Source: Ohtaekwangia sp. (lineage in GTDB: Bacteria; Bacteroidota; Bacteroidia; Cytophagales; Cyclobacteriaceae). From it: a stretch of DNA of 64,000 nucleotides. The stretch lies in assembly GCA_021155195.1 (NCBI GenBank), contig JAJNPV010000037.1, positions 372,001 to 436,000 of the forward strand, given 5' to 3'. Shown here in pieces: positions 35,537 through 44,375 of the stretch. The notes below the pieces were generated by a model, which made no database searches, was not told the DNA's origin, and was given only the letters and a program-made list of their open reading frames with translations. The number at the start of each line of letters is the position of its first letter. The first letter of the stretch is position 1. Both the position numbers and the translations under genes were made by a program.

Positions 35537-36391
35537 TTACTTCAATGTAAAACTTGCCATCACAGGCAAATGATCGGATGGATAATAGTTTCCATCATGA
35601 TCCTGAATTACTTTGTAGTTACTTGCTTTCCATTGTGCGGAATGGAAAATATAATCAATCGTTCTGCATTCAATCTTGTCCACCTCAAAACCACAAAATG
35701 TTCCCGTTAGGTCTGTGGCAGGTCGTGCGTCTGCTAACACTAACTCTTTTCCATTAATCATATTTAAATAAGGTTCATCAGTTGGTTCCGAATTAAAATC
35801 ACCTGAAACGAGTATAGGGATTTCTTTTGCAGATTTATTGAAAGTAGAGCCTGCAATAAATCCTTTTAGATAAGCCTTAATAAGGTTGGCGCTATTTTTT
35901 CGTGCCTCATTACCAATATGGTCGAAGTGTGTGTTTGCATAAATAAATGATTTGCCGGCACTTTTTTCTTTCAGAAGGGCAAAAGTCACCACTCGGGTTA
36001 TGGCTGCATCCCAACTTTTACTTCCCGGTATTTCAGGTGTTTCAGAAAGCCAAAAAGTATATTGCTTTAATACTTCAAATTTATCTTTCTTGTAAAAGAT
36101 GGCTGAATATTCACCTTTCGCTTTTCCATCATCGCGACCCACGCCCACAAATTGATAGTCGGGCAAGTTTTTTTGCAAGTCCATCATTTGATTGTGAAGT
36201 GCTTCCTGCACCCCCAGCAAATCAGGGTCATGTTTTTTGATAAGGTCACCTACTTTTTCAATGCGATTGCCCCATTGATTTACGCCATCTGCTTTTGTAT
36301 CCAACCTGATATTGTAACTCATCACTGCCACCGTTTGACTTATGCCTGATAATGACATGATCATGAAAAGAAATAAAATAGAAAGCTTCAT
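35537..36391 (-). CDS. Secreted endonuclease/exonuclease/phosphatase-family protein
   Basis: A 284-aa exported hydrolase: signal peptide 1-18 (MKLSILFLFMIMSLSGIS), then the DNase I-like fold with SYNIRLD, LLGVQEAL (Glu ligand), SGDFNSEP and the C-terminal YPSDHLPVMA (Asp-His). Substrate may be a phosphodiester, sugar phosphate or lipid headgroup; the domain alone does not tell. Nine bases downstream of the Nfu gene, same strand. Confidence 0.87.
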   Translation of the reverse strand: MKLSILFLFMIMSLSGISQTVAVMSYNIRLDTKADGVNQWGNRIEKVGDLIKKHDPDLLGVQEALHNQMMDLQKNLPDYQFVGVGRDDGKAKGEYSAIFYKKDKFEVLKQYTFWLSETPEIPGSKSWDAAITRVVTFALLKEKSAGKSFIYANTHFDHIGNEARKNSANLIKAYLKGFIAGSTFNKSAKEIPILVSGDFNSEPTDEPYLNMINGKELVLADARPATDLTGTFCGFEVDKIECRTIDYIFHSAQWKASNYKVIQDHDGNYYPSDHLPVMASFTLK

Positions 36392-36400
36392 GATAAATGA

Positions 36401-36976
36401 TTAGCCTAATGCCTCCACTGATTCTACTTCTTCGGGCATCATCTTTTTGAAGAGATTTTCAATACCGGCTTTTAAGGTTATGGTGGAAGATGGACAACCA
36501 CTGCATGAACCTTGCAACATTACAGTTACCTGTTTATTTAGATAAGAATGGAATGTAATAGCCCCGCCATCTTGTTCAACAGCCGGGCGAATGTATTCAT
36601 CCAAAATAGTTTTTATTTTTTTTACGGTTTCCGTTTCTTCTTGTTCAGGTGCCTCAGGAGCCTTCATATCCAAAATCAGTTTTCCTGATTCCAGAAAAGT
36701 CTTGATATGATTTTTAAGCGTCTCCTGAACTTCCATCCATTCAACGTCTTCTTTTTTAGTAACGGTAACAAAATTGTTAGCGTAGAACACACGATCCACA
36801 AATGGATACATAAAAAGTTCTTGTGCCAGTGGCGCCTCTTCTGCATCGGCTGGCGTTGGAAAGTCAAAACTCAATCCTTCCGGGATCAGTACTTCATTAA
36901 CCACAAACTTTAACGAATTGGGATTAGGATTTGACTCTAAATAAATATGAATGTTTTTGGGAACTGCTTTCAACAT
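36401..36976 (-). CDS. NifU-like Fe-S cluster carrier, Nfu_N plus NifU C-terminal domain
   Basis: A 191-aa protein that carries and delivers Fe-S clusters. N-terminal Nfu_N scaffold (about 8-95, YLESNPNPNSLKFVVNE) and C-terminal NifU domain (about 115-190) with the cluster-binding CSGCPSSTITL. The same domain order as mitochondrial NFU1. Alone, not beside the suf genes. Confidence 0.92.
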   Translation of the reverse strand: MLKAVPKNIHIYLESNPNPNSLKFVVNEVLIPEGLSFDFPTPADAEEAPLAQELFMYPFVDRVFYANNFVTVTKKEDVEWMEVQETLKNHIKTFLESGKLILDMKAPEAPEQEETETVKKIKTILDEYIRPAVEQDGGAITFHSYLNKQVTVMLQGSCSGCPSSTITLKAGIENLFKKMMPEEVESVEALG

Positions 36977-37012
36977 GACTTTATGGTTTCTTAGACTGAC
37001 AAAGTTAAGAAT

Positions 37013-38425
37013 TTAAAGTTCGCTTCCTTCCGGTATCGGATTTCCAAGTGCATTTTCCCATTTACTTACTACAACCGTTGCAACGCTGTTTCCCACTACG
37101 TTGGTAGCACTTCTGCCCATATCCAGCAGCGGATCAATGCCAAGAAGAAGTGCCAGACCAGCTTCAGGAATATTGAATGTGGCCAGGGTTCCCGCAATTA
37201 CAACCAGAGAGGCGCGTGGTACACCAGCAATGCCCTTGCTCGTGAGCATAAGAACCAGCAACATACTGAGCTGAGTCGGTAGTGGGATGTGCATGCCATA
37301 AGATTGTGCAATGAACAATGAGGCGAAGGTCATGTACATCATGCTGCCATCCAGGTTGAAAGAATAGCCGAGGGGCAACACAAAACTTACAATCTTGTCC
37401 TTGCACCCAAATCGCTCCAATTCTTCCAGGGTTTTTGGAAATGCTGCTTCGCTGCTACTGGTACTGAAGGCTAACAGGATGGGTTCTTTGATTCGTTTGA
37501 TAAGATTGAAAATTCGCTTGCCAATGAAAAGTGATCCGGCAATAGCCAGAATAACCCAAAGTATTGCCAAGCCAAAATAAAATTCGCTTATGAAAATCGA
37601 ATAGGTTTTCAAAATGGTTACACCTTGTTGGGCAATGATAGCTGTCATAGCACCAAAAACGGCTAGCGGGGCAAACATCATTACATACCCTGTCAATTTT
37701 AAGATAACATGCGCGCATGCGTCCATAAAATTAATGACCACTTTGCCCTGTTCCCCAATTCCTGCAGTAGCCACTCCAAAAAAGATTGAGAACACAACGA
37801 TTTGCAGAATTTCGTTTTTAGCCATAGCATCAATTACACTGCTTGGAAAAACATGATATAAAAACACCTTTAGTGAGAGCCCTGTACTGGCAATGCCGGC
37901 AACATCATCTGCCTCAGGCAGCGGTAAGTTCATGGCAATTCCCGGCTCAAAAATATTTACTAACAACATCCCAAGCAGCAAACTCATCATAGAGGCACCC
38001 ACAAACCATAGTAAGGTTTTGCCCCCAATACGCCCAACTGCACTTATATCTCCAAGCTTTGCAACGCCTACAACCAGGGTAGTGAAAACTAGCGGAGCAA
38101 CAATCATTTTGATCATTCTTAAAAAAATGTCGGCTAAGAGAGAAAAGGGTTCTACCTTTTTATCACGAGCTGCTAATATGGCGCCCCGCTCTTTACCTAA
38201 GACTTTCTTTTGGTTCTCCAGTTGAACTAATGCTATGCTGTCGCTGGTTTGCTTTGTTTGTTCTTGCACCTTGCGAATAGCGAGGTCGATGTTTACAAGA
38301 GCTTGGTTATCATCAAAAAGGTAGGTTTTGTTTAGGCCAAAGCCTACCGCAATTCCTGCAATTAAACTGATGATAATATAAAGGGTAAGCTTGCTTTTCT
38401 TTTGAGGGTGTGGAGCCTGAGCCAT
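37013..38425 (-). CDS. Dicarboxylate/amino acid:cation symporter (DAACS), first copy
   Basis: A 470-aa sodium- or proton-coupled transporter of the GltP/DctA family. The re-entrant hairpin FSTSSSEAAFPKTLEE and the substrate/cation motif SFNLDGSMMYM are present. Unlike the neighbour it has a long charged periplasmic insert (about 40-90) after the first helix. NLDGS instead of NMDGT hints at a different substrate from the second copy, possibly dicarboxylates against acidic amino acids. Confidence 0.88.
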   Translation of the reverse strand: MAQAPHPQKKSKLTLYIIISLIAGIAVGFGLNKTYLFDDNQALVNIDLAIRKVQEQTKQTSDSIALVQLENQKKVLGKERGAILAARDKKVEPFSLLADIFLRMIKMIVAPLVFTTLVVGVAKLGDISAVGRIGGKTLLWFVGASMMSLLLGMLLVNIFEPGIAMNLPLPEADDVAGIASTGLSLKVFLYHVFPSSVIDAMAKNEILQIVVFSIFFGVATAGIGEQGKVVINFMDACAHVILKLTGYVMMFAPLAVFGAMTAIIAQQGVTILKTYSIFISEFYFGLAILWVILAIAGSLFIGKRIFNLIKRIKEPILLAFSTSSSEAAFPKTLEELERFGCKDKIVSFVLPLGYSFNLDGSMMYMTFASLFIAQSYGMHIPLPTQLSMLLVLMLTSKGIAGVPRASLVVIAGTLATFNIPEAGLALLLGIDPLLDMGRSATNVVGNSVATVVVSKWENALGNPIPEGSEL

Positions 38426-38524
38426 AAGATGGAAATAAATATAGCCAGCAATATAAATGATTTGATAATCACTTTTATCTCCAAATGAATTAGTGAAGAA
38501 ATGCGCTAAGGGTCATTTACTAAA

Positions 38525-39829
38525 CTAGGCAGTCGTATTAATATTTGTGGTTGGATCGTTGGCAATGGCTGTGTTTAGTTCACCTTCACTGGTAGCAACA
38601 ATACTGGCAACGGTTGAATCACCGGTAATATTCACGGCAGTTCTCAACATATCGAGTGGCCTGTCAACAGCCAAAATTAAGGCTAACCCGGCTGGATCCA
38701 GCCCCACTGATTCTAATACAATAATCAGCATAATGATACCGGCTCCTGGCACTGCAGCCGCCCCGATGGAAGCCAAGACTGCCGTAAGTAGAATTGTAAG
38801 TTGTTGCATCAGACTAAGATCAATGCCAAAAGCTTGTGCTATGAAAACAGCAGAAATTCCCTGATGGATGCTGGTGCCATCCATATTGATGGTTGCACCC
38901 AAGGGTAAAACGAAACTAGAAACCTCTTCGGAAATTCCTAAGTTTTTTTCCGCACAATCCATTGTTACAGGAAGGGTAGCTGCACTTGAACTGGTGGAGA
39001 ATGCCAATATCTGTGCCGGTAAGATGGCACGTAGAAACTCTTTGTATTTTACTTTCGTGAAAAGTTTTAACAAGGTGGGGTAGAGGACAAATACCATTAA
39101 AGCCAACCCCAATACTACATTTAAACTGTAAACAGACAGGGCCTTCATCAACTCCATGTCTATACTTAAGCTGGCAAGCAATGCAAACACACCAATGGGT
39201 GCAAACCTCATGATGATATCCACAATACTTAAGATGACTGCATTGGCCCCGTCAAAGAAATTTTTAACCGGTTGAATTTTTTCCTTGTTGGAAAGGATCA
39301 TCGCAACCCCAAAAAGAATTGAGAAGAAAATAACCTGCAACATATTTGTATTGTTGCTGGCGGCATTAAAAAAGTTTTCTGGAACAATGTCAACCAATGG
39401 TTGCAAAGGACTGCTATGGGCAGGCGCATGAGCGGCTGTAATACTTTTATCTAAATCCGCTGCAAATGTTTCGCGCAAGGAATCTCTCCGCTCAGCGGAA
39501 AGAAGTTTACCAGGTTGAATGATGTTTACCAAAATTAATCCGAGTGTAATAGCAAAAACAGTAGTGAGCATGTAGAGCCCAATCGTTTTTCCACCAATGC
39601 GCGAAAGTTTTGAAACATCCGATAAGTTTGAAACGCCATCAACCAGCGAAACAATAATTAAGGGAACAGCAATTAGCTTTAAGCAATTAATAAAGATGGT
39701 TCCAAAGGGCTTAATCCAATCTTGCGTAAACTCTGCCATGCCAAGTGCTCCAGCAGAAAGTCCCCAGGCAAGCCCCAGTGCCATACCAATCAAAATTTTT
39801 GCATAGAGCGGTAACTTTTTCTTCTTCAT
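38525..39829 (-). CDS. Dicarboxylate/amino acid:cation symporter (DAACS), second copy
   Basis: A 434-aa GltP-family symporter with eight membrane helices and two hairpins; motifs FSTSSSAATLPVTM and TINMDGTSIHQ, the latter being the sodium/aspartate site of glutamate transporters. An insert of about 35 residues after helix 3 (SAERRDSLRETFAAD..) is present. Lies 99 bases upstream of the first copy on the same strand; the two are distant paralogues. Confidence 0.9.
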   Translation of the reverse strand: MKKKKLPLYAKILIGMALGLAWGLSAGALGMAEFTQDWIKPFGTIFINCLKLIAVPLIIVSLVDGVSNLSDVSKLSRIGGKTIGLYMLTTVFAITLGLILVNIIQPGKLLSAERRDSLRETFAADLDKSITAAHAPAHSSPLQPLVDIVPENFFNAASNNTNMLQVIFFSILFGVAMILSNKEKIQPVKNFFDGANAVILSIVDIIMRFAPIGVFALLASLSIDMELMKALSVYSLNVVLGLALMVFVLYPTLLKLFTKVKYKEFLRAILPAQILAFSTSSSAATLPVTMDCAEKNLGISEEVSSFVLPLGATINMDGTSIHQGISAVFIAQAFGIDLSLMQQLTILLTAVLASIGAAAVPGAGIIMLIIVLESVGLDPAGLALILAVDRPLDMLRTAVNITGDSTVASIVATSEGELNTAIANDPTTNINTTA

Positions 39830-39931
39830 CCTTTAAATGTAACAGGAATGATAAAAAATTGCGACTCAAATCTTGTTTAATTGACGAGCGGTTCTGTAGC
39901 GATAATGATTTATAAAATGAAGCCGAGGAGG

Positions 39932-41002
39932 TTAAATCTTAGAAACTTTGCTCCTTAACAAAAAGTCAGCAAGTACTAATGCGGCCATCGCTTCAACAAT
40001 GGGCACAGCTCTGGGTACTACACACGGATCATGTCTTCCTTTGCCGGATACAGTTGTTTCATTGCCTTCTTTGTCCACACTCTGTTGATCTTGCATGATG
40101 GTAGCAACGGGTTTAAAGGCTACATTAAAATAAATATCTTCACCATTGCTGATGCCGCCCTGAATTCCACCAGAGTGATTTGTTTTCGTTCGGATTCGTC
40201 CGCCTTCGTTTACAAACTCATCATTGTGTTGCGAACCACGAAGTTCTACTCCAGCAAATCCACTTCCATACTCAAATCCTTTTACAGCATTGATACTTAA
40301 CATGGCCTTACCTAATTCAGCATGCAGTTTGTCAAATACAGGTTCACCTAATCCTACAGGCGAATTTTTAATTACACATGTAACGACTCCACCAATTGTA
40401 TCACGATCTAATCGAACTTGATCAATCAAAGCAATCATTTTTTCGGCTGTGGCCGAATCAGGGCACCGAACAATATTGTCTTCTGTTTTAGAAAGGTCAA
40501 GCTGAGTGTAGGGAGGTGACTTTAAATCTCCCACTTGAGAGACAAATGCGTTGATGTCAATACCGGATTTTTTTAACAGCAATTTTGCTATTGCACCGGC
40601 CGCAACCCGTGCTGCAGTTTCGCGTGCCGAACTTCGGCCACCCCCTCTATAATCACGAACTCCGTATTTGGTTTCGTACGTGTAATCGGCATGTGAAGGA
40701 CGAAACGTATTTTGTATGTGTGAATAATCTTTGCTGCGTTGATCTTGATTTTCAATGACTAATGCAATGGGAGCCCCGGTTGATTGCCCCTCGAACACAC
40801 CGGATAAAACTTTAAACGTATCGTCCTCTTTACGTTGCGTAGTAATTTTTGACTGGCCAGGCTTTCTGCGGCTTAGTTCAGATTGAATAAATACTTCGTC
40901 TATCTGAAGACCTGCCGGGCAGCCATCGATGATAACACCAATGGCTGGACCGTGTGATTCGCCAAAGGTGCTGATCTTAAAAAGTGTTCCGTATGAGTTC
41001 AT
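39932..41002 (-). CDS. aroC: Chorismate synthase
   Basis: Last step of the shikimate route, FMN-dependent. 356 aa with the family signatures GESHGPAIGVIIDGCPAG, RDYRGGGRSSARETAARVAAGA and the C-terminal RHDPCVVPRAVPIVEAM. Start ATG 41002 is standard. Single gene. Confidence 0.96.
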   Translation of the reverse strand: MNSYGTLFKISTFGESHGPAIGVIIDGCPAGLQIDEVFIQSELSRRKPGQSKITTQRKEDDTFKVLSGVFEGQSTGAPIALVIENQDQRSKDYSHIQNTFRPSHADYTYETKYGVRDYRGGGRSSARETAARVAAGAIAKLLLKKSGIDINAFVSQVGDLKSPPYTQLDLSKTEDNIVRCPDSATAEKMIALIDQVRLDRDTIGGVVTCVIKNSPVGLGEPVFDKLHAELGKAMLSINAVKGFEYGSGFAGVELRGSQHNDEFVNEGGRIRTKTNHSGGIQGGISNGEDIYFNVAFKPVATIMQDQQSVDKEGNETTVSGKGRHDPCVVPRAVPIVEAMAALVLADFLLRSKVSKI

Positions 41003-41072
41003 GAAAATTTTGAAACTTAAAATTCAACAATTGAGCGTTCAGTTTTAAATTTTAGAACCTCGAATTTTGGAA

Positions 41073-42521
41073 TTATTTGCGGAAGATAAGGTAAGCTGAA
41101 GCACCAAGCATCAATACAATGAAGATATTAAAGCCAATTTTTGTCCAGTCACGTTCATTTGAACTCCTAATAATATTGCTGGATGCATCAATGCGATCAT
41201 AAAAAGAACCCAGGCTGGTGCTTTCAATGAATTGATTTTTTTGACTTTCACCATTTACATTAACAATATACTTAGAACGTAAGGTGTCATACTTATTTGT
41301 AGTTGGGTTGAAGAAAACCCAATTAAAGTAATCACCTAATTTATATGTACCTGGTTCTTTTGGAATCATAAAGTAGTTGAATGATTTAGTGCCCGATACG
41401 CGATTACCTTCCCGGTTAATATTTTGTTTTACATTCGGCTCATAAAAGTCGAACACGTTGTCCTTATTGATAATAGGTCTTTCAATGGAAGAAATATTCC
41501 CTTCACCAAAAACACGAAACTCATAAGATACACTTTGTCCAGTTTCCAATTCTGTAGCTCCAATTTTTTCATCCAATCGATAATCGCCTACTGCAACAGA
41601 CTCCTTCAAAGGGTGCGGTGGCAATTCTTTCACTTTCACAGTCTTAGCTTTTGAGTAGAATGTTTTAAAATCTTCTTGTCGATTTTGTCCAAAGAAGGAT
41701 GGATTTTTGGCCACCTTAAACTTAATCATCTCTAACCCAACACTTGGAAATTCTATAGGCTGAGCATTGAGCGGATAAAACGAACCCTGATAAATTTTAT
41801 ACTGAGTATATCCTTTTCCGTTCACCTGTATTAACTCACCTTCAATGTTTTCGATGTTGAAATTTTCTTCCCAGCATGTAGCAGGCTTTAACTTCTTTAA
41901 GATGGTTGCTAATTGTTTCCCCAGGTCATGAAACTGCATGGGTGCGCGATTATTATCGGCTACTAAAAATGATAAGGTGGTAGTAAATCCTTCGCCTACA
42001 TATACTTCATCTTTATTGGTGGTAAGGGCCAATAAGGCATCTTCTTTAATATCTACAAATTCAGTTTCGCCACGGCCAAAAAAATCATCGGCCGGATCAC
42101 GATCAAAAAAACTACGGAATGGATCGCGTTGCTGATTTTGCGCAGGAGCCCCCACCTTTACTTTTTTCCCGGTAACGGAAATGATTTGATCATTGACTTT
42201 CATTTTAAAAGATGGAATTGTAAAACTTCCCTGTTTTGTTGGTAGGTAGCTCATTACAATACTTTGAGAAGAACTAACCTGACCGTTCACAATACTTGTT
42301 TGCGATTGCGTAGAGGTGCCTCTTTTCCGAAAGCCATCGATATCGGGGAAATTATCATAATTCTTTAAACGGTCATTATTTACGGTAACTGTAATTGTCC
42401 AAACCTGATTCTCACCGATCTCATCAGGGCCAAGTGTGACCTGTATATTATCTTGTGCGAATACAATAGCTGCAGAAAGCAACAATAAGAGTAAGTGGGT
42501 CGTTTTGAGTATAAATTTCAT
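41073..42521 (-). CDS. batD: BatD-family membrane protein
   Basis: A 482-aa protein with signal peptide (MKFILKTTHLLLLLLSAAIV), a periplasmic series of Ig-like beta domains (IGENQVWTITVTVNN...) and a C-terminal membrane anchor (about 460-480). BatD belongs to the Bat (Bacteroides aerotolerance) system, normally with batA, batB and an MoxR ATPase, none of which are nearby. The open frame extends to 42809 but the ATG at 42521 supplies the signal peptide and follows a good promoter at 42555-42584. Confidence 0.85.
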   Translation of the reverse strand: MKFILKTTHLLLLLLSAAIVFAQDNIQVTLGPDEIGENQVWTITVTVNNDRLKNYDNFPDIDGFRKRGTSTQSQTSIVNGQVSSSQSIVMSYLPTKQGSFTIPSFKMKVNDQIISVTGKKVKVGAPAQNQQRDPFRSFFDRDPADDFFGRGETEFVDIKEDALLALTTNKDEVYVGEGFTTTLSFLVADNNRAPMQFHDLGKQLATILKKLKPATCWEENFNIENIEGELIQVNGKGYTQYKIYQGSFYPLNAQPIEFPSVGLEMIKFKVAKNPSFFGQNRQEDFKTFYSKAKTVKVKELPPHPLKESVAVGDYRLDEKIGATELETGQSVSYEFRVFGEGNISSIERPIINKDNVFDFYEPNVKQNINREGNRVSGTKSFNYFMIPKEPGTYKLGDYFNWVFFNPTTNKYDTLRSKYIVNVNGESQKNQFIESTSLGSFYDRIDASSNIIRSSNERDWTKIGFNIFIVLMLGASAYLIFRK

Positions 42522-42554
42522 AGTGCAAATAGCATCGCAACGTGTTGCATGGTA

Positions 42555-42584
42555 CAAAAGTAAATTGTTCTTTTCACTCTTCAA
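42555..42584 (-). promoter_or_regulatory. Bacteroidota-type promoter of batD
   Basis: On the minus strand TTG (42582-42584) and TACTTTTG (42555-42562) with 19 bases between them, an excellent -33/-7 match. The transcript would start near 42548, 27 bases before the ATG at 42521, which supports the shorter batD start. Confidence 0.65.
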
Positions 42585-42653
42585 CTCCTTTTGTATTTTC
42601 ATGGTTGCAATGAGGCGGTCATTTTGCACAACGTACTTTACAATTTTTTTAAT

Positions 42654-42845
42654 ATGAAGATGCTCAGTTATGTAAAGAACATCCTCACGCGAGTGAGTTT
42701 TGACGCGCGGCTTTTTGAGAAAGAGCTGCGTAAGGCTATTAAAATGCTGATAGCAGAAGAAATTCAGGATCTCCAACGTTGGTGTTATGCTAACTACGCG
42801 AGAGAACATGAAGCGATTTTAAATCGTTGTTTTGTAAGAGTTTGA
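42654..42845 (+). CDS. Small conserved protein
   Basis: A 63-aa highly charged helical protein (MKMLSYVKNILTRVSFDARL, FEKELRKAIKMLIAEEIQDL, QRWCYANYAREH). I recognise the pattern as a small protein widespread in Bacteroidota without assigned role. A longer frame from 42591 is not needed. It diverges from batD and is followed by a clear terminator, which supports that it is a real transcribed gene. Confidence 0.75.
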   Translation: MKMLSYVKNILTRVSFDARLFEKELRKAIKMLIAEEIQDLQRWCYANYAREHEAILNRCFVRV

Positions 42846-42873
42846 AAATTGTATCACCTAAAATTTAAATGCC

Positions 42874-42901
42874 AAGTCCCGCAAAAGCGGGACTTATTTT
42901 T
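42874..42901 (+). terminator. Rho-independent terminator
   Basis: AAGTCCCGC-AAAA-GCGGGACTT (42874-42895), a perfect 9-bp stem with a tetraloop, followed by ATTTTTTA. It ends the small-protein gene and could also serve the convergent queG. Confidence 0.9.
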
Positions 42902-42965
42902 TATAAACGGCTACGCAAAAACCCAAAATTTGAGGGTTGGGTTAGTAGGTGAGGATATTTTAATA

Positions 42966-43901
42966 CTATTCTAATTTTTTGGGAATTAAGAAGGCAATGT
43001 TTCGCTTTAACCCTTCGTATTTTGTTCGCTTCACAGCAGATTTTTTAAAGAGTTTTTGGAAGACATCTTCTGTTATTTCCGTCCAATCCTGCTGAGTCAT
43101 GTTTTTTAAATCAGGATGGGGGATAAAACGCTCTTCCTTGTGCGGTTTTGAGAAACTATTCCACGGGCACACATCCTGACAGATATCGCACCCAAATATC
43201 CAGTTCTCAAATTTCCCTTTTTCCGTGGCCGGGATTTCCTCTTTAAGCTCGATTGTGAAATACGAGATGCATTTACTTCCATCAACCACATATGGTTCAG
43301 GGATTGCATCTGTAGGACATGCATCCATGCAAGCGGTGCAGGTGCCACAGTAATCTTTTACCGGGCCATCGTATTCCAATTCAAGATCAATAATAAGTTC
43401 GGCCAGAAAGAAAAAGCTGCCCATGTTGCGGTTAAGCAACAAACTGTTTTTGCCCACCCAACCCAGACCAGATTTTTTTGCCCACGCACGTTCATGCACA
43501 GGAGCAGAGTCAACAAAAGCTCTGCCTTCCACATGACCTATTTCTTCCTGAATTTTTTCTAAAAATATTTTGAGTTTGTCTTTTACTACGTGATGATAAT
43601 CTTCGCCATAGGCATACTTGGCTATTTTAAAATTATCATCATTCCCTTTTACTAAATCCTTTTCGGGATAATAATTATAAAGCAAGCTGATAACGGATTT
43701 TGCTCCGGGCACTAGTAGTGCTGGATTTAAACGTTTATCGAAATGATTTTCGAGGTAACTCATTTTACCCTGATAGTTCCGCTTCAACCACTCTTCTAAA
43801 CAGGGTGCTTCTTCCGCTAAAAATTCTGCTTTTGAAATTCCGCAGTAGCTGAAACCAAGTTGTGTGGCGAGAGATTTGATAAATTGAGTTTGAGAGTTCA
43901 T
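42966..43901 (-). CDS. queG: Epoxyqueuosine reductase QueG
   Basis: Final step of queuosine synthesis in tRNA, cobalamin and two 4Fe-4S clusters. 311 aa: N-terminal cobalamin-binding domain, then CGTCTACMDACPTDAIPEP and FGCDICQDVCPWN with eight cluster cysteines. Start: GTG 43913 is in frame, but ATG 43901 (MNSQTQFIKSLATQLGF) is preceded by AAAGAA and preferred. This leader lies inside one of the dispersed repeats. Confidence 0.92.
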   Translation of the reverse strand: MNSQTQFIKSLATQLGFSYCGISKAEFLAEEAPCLEEWLKRNYQGKMSYLENHFDKRLNPALLVPGAKSVISLLYNYYPEKDLVKGNDDNFKIAKYAYGEDYHHVVKDKLKIFLEKIQEEIGHVEGRAFVDSAPVHERAWAKKSGLGWVGKNSLLLNRNMGSFFFLAELIIDLELEYDGPVKDYCGTCTACMDACPTDAIPEPYVVDGSKCISYFTIELKEEIPATEKGKFENWIFGCDICQDVCPWNSFSKPHKEERFIPHPDLKNMTQQDWTEITEDVFQKLFKKSAVKRTKYEGLKRNIAFLIPKKLE

Positions 43902-43903
43902 TT

Positions 43904-43933
43904 CTTTGGCCACAAAGGCACCAAGCCACTAAG
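43904..43933. repeat. Dispersed repeat, copy B (plus orientation)
   Basis: Reads CTTTGGCCACAAAGGCACCA then AGCCACTAAG on the plus strand. It matches, in inverted orientation, the repeat at 44344-44372 on the other side of the GxxExxY gene (about 25 of 30 positions agree). It occupies the leader of queG. Confidence 0.6.
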
Positions 43934-43947
43934 TTTAATTTTCATAA

Positions 43948-44340
43948 TTAAACTATAATCCGTTTAACACCTTGTTTGATTAATGGGACGTTAAAGTTTA
44001 TTAAGTAGCCTAAGTGAAGCCCCGTTAACTTTAGATGACTTAAAATTTGAGCTTGCCAGACTGGATTCACTTGATCAACAGCCTTAACTTCAACTACTAC
44101 TTTTTGATCAATCAAAATATCGAGTCTTAGCCCTTCATCAAAAATAATACTGTCATATTGAATTGGTATTTCTACTTGTCTTTCCACTATAAATCCTTCC
44201 TTTTTGAGTTCATGGGTTAGGCAAACTTCATAAACCTTCTCAAGTAAGCCCGGGCCAAGTTCTTTATGTACTTTAAGCGCAGCATTCATAACCGCTTTGC
44301 CAATTCTCTCCTCGTGCTCAGTTAACTTTGAGAATTCCAT
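43948..44340 (-). CDS. GxxExxY protein
   Basis: A 130-aa protein of the GxxExxY family, named for GLLEKVYEVC (residues about 29-38 from this start). The rest resembles a PD-(D/E)xK nuclease fold: LRLDILIDQKVVVEVKAVDQV gives D-x-(13)-E-x-K, and a C-terminal LGYLINFNV strand. No function is established for the family to my knowledge. A TTG-started longer frame reaches 44379 through a repeat, so I use ATG 44340. Repeats in inverted orientation lie on both sides; the gene separates ruvB from queG. Confidence 0.88.
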   Translation of the reverse strand: MEFSKLTEHEERIGKAVMNAALKVHKELGPGLLEKVYEVCLTHELKKEGFIVERQVEIPIQYDSIIFDEGLRLDILIDQKVVVEVKAVDQVNPVWQAQILSHLKLTGLHLGYLINFNVPLIKQGVKRIIV

Positions 44341-44343
44341 ATT

Positions 44344-44372
44344 CTTTGTGTCTTGGAGCCTTTGTGGCAAAG
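44344..44372. repeat. Dispersed repeat, copy C (minus orientation)
   Basis: On the minus strand CTTTGCCACAAAGGCTCCAA then GACACAAAG, ending three bases before the GxxExxY start codon. Inverted partner of copy B at 43904-43933. Confidence 0.6.
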
Positions 44373-44375
44373 AGT

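Noticed and set aside
42522..42809. N-terminal extension of BatD by 96 residues.
   Set aside because: It would bury the signal peptide and cross the -33/-7 promoter.
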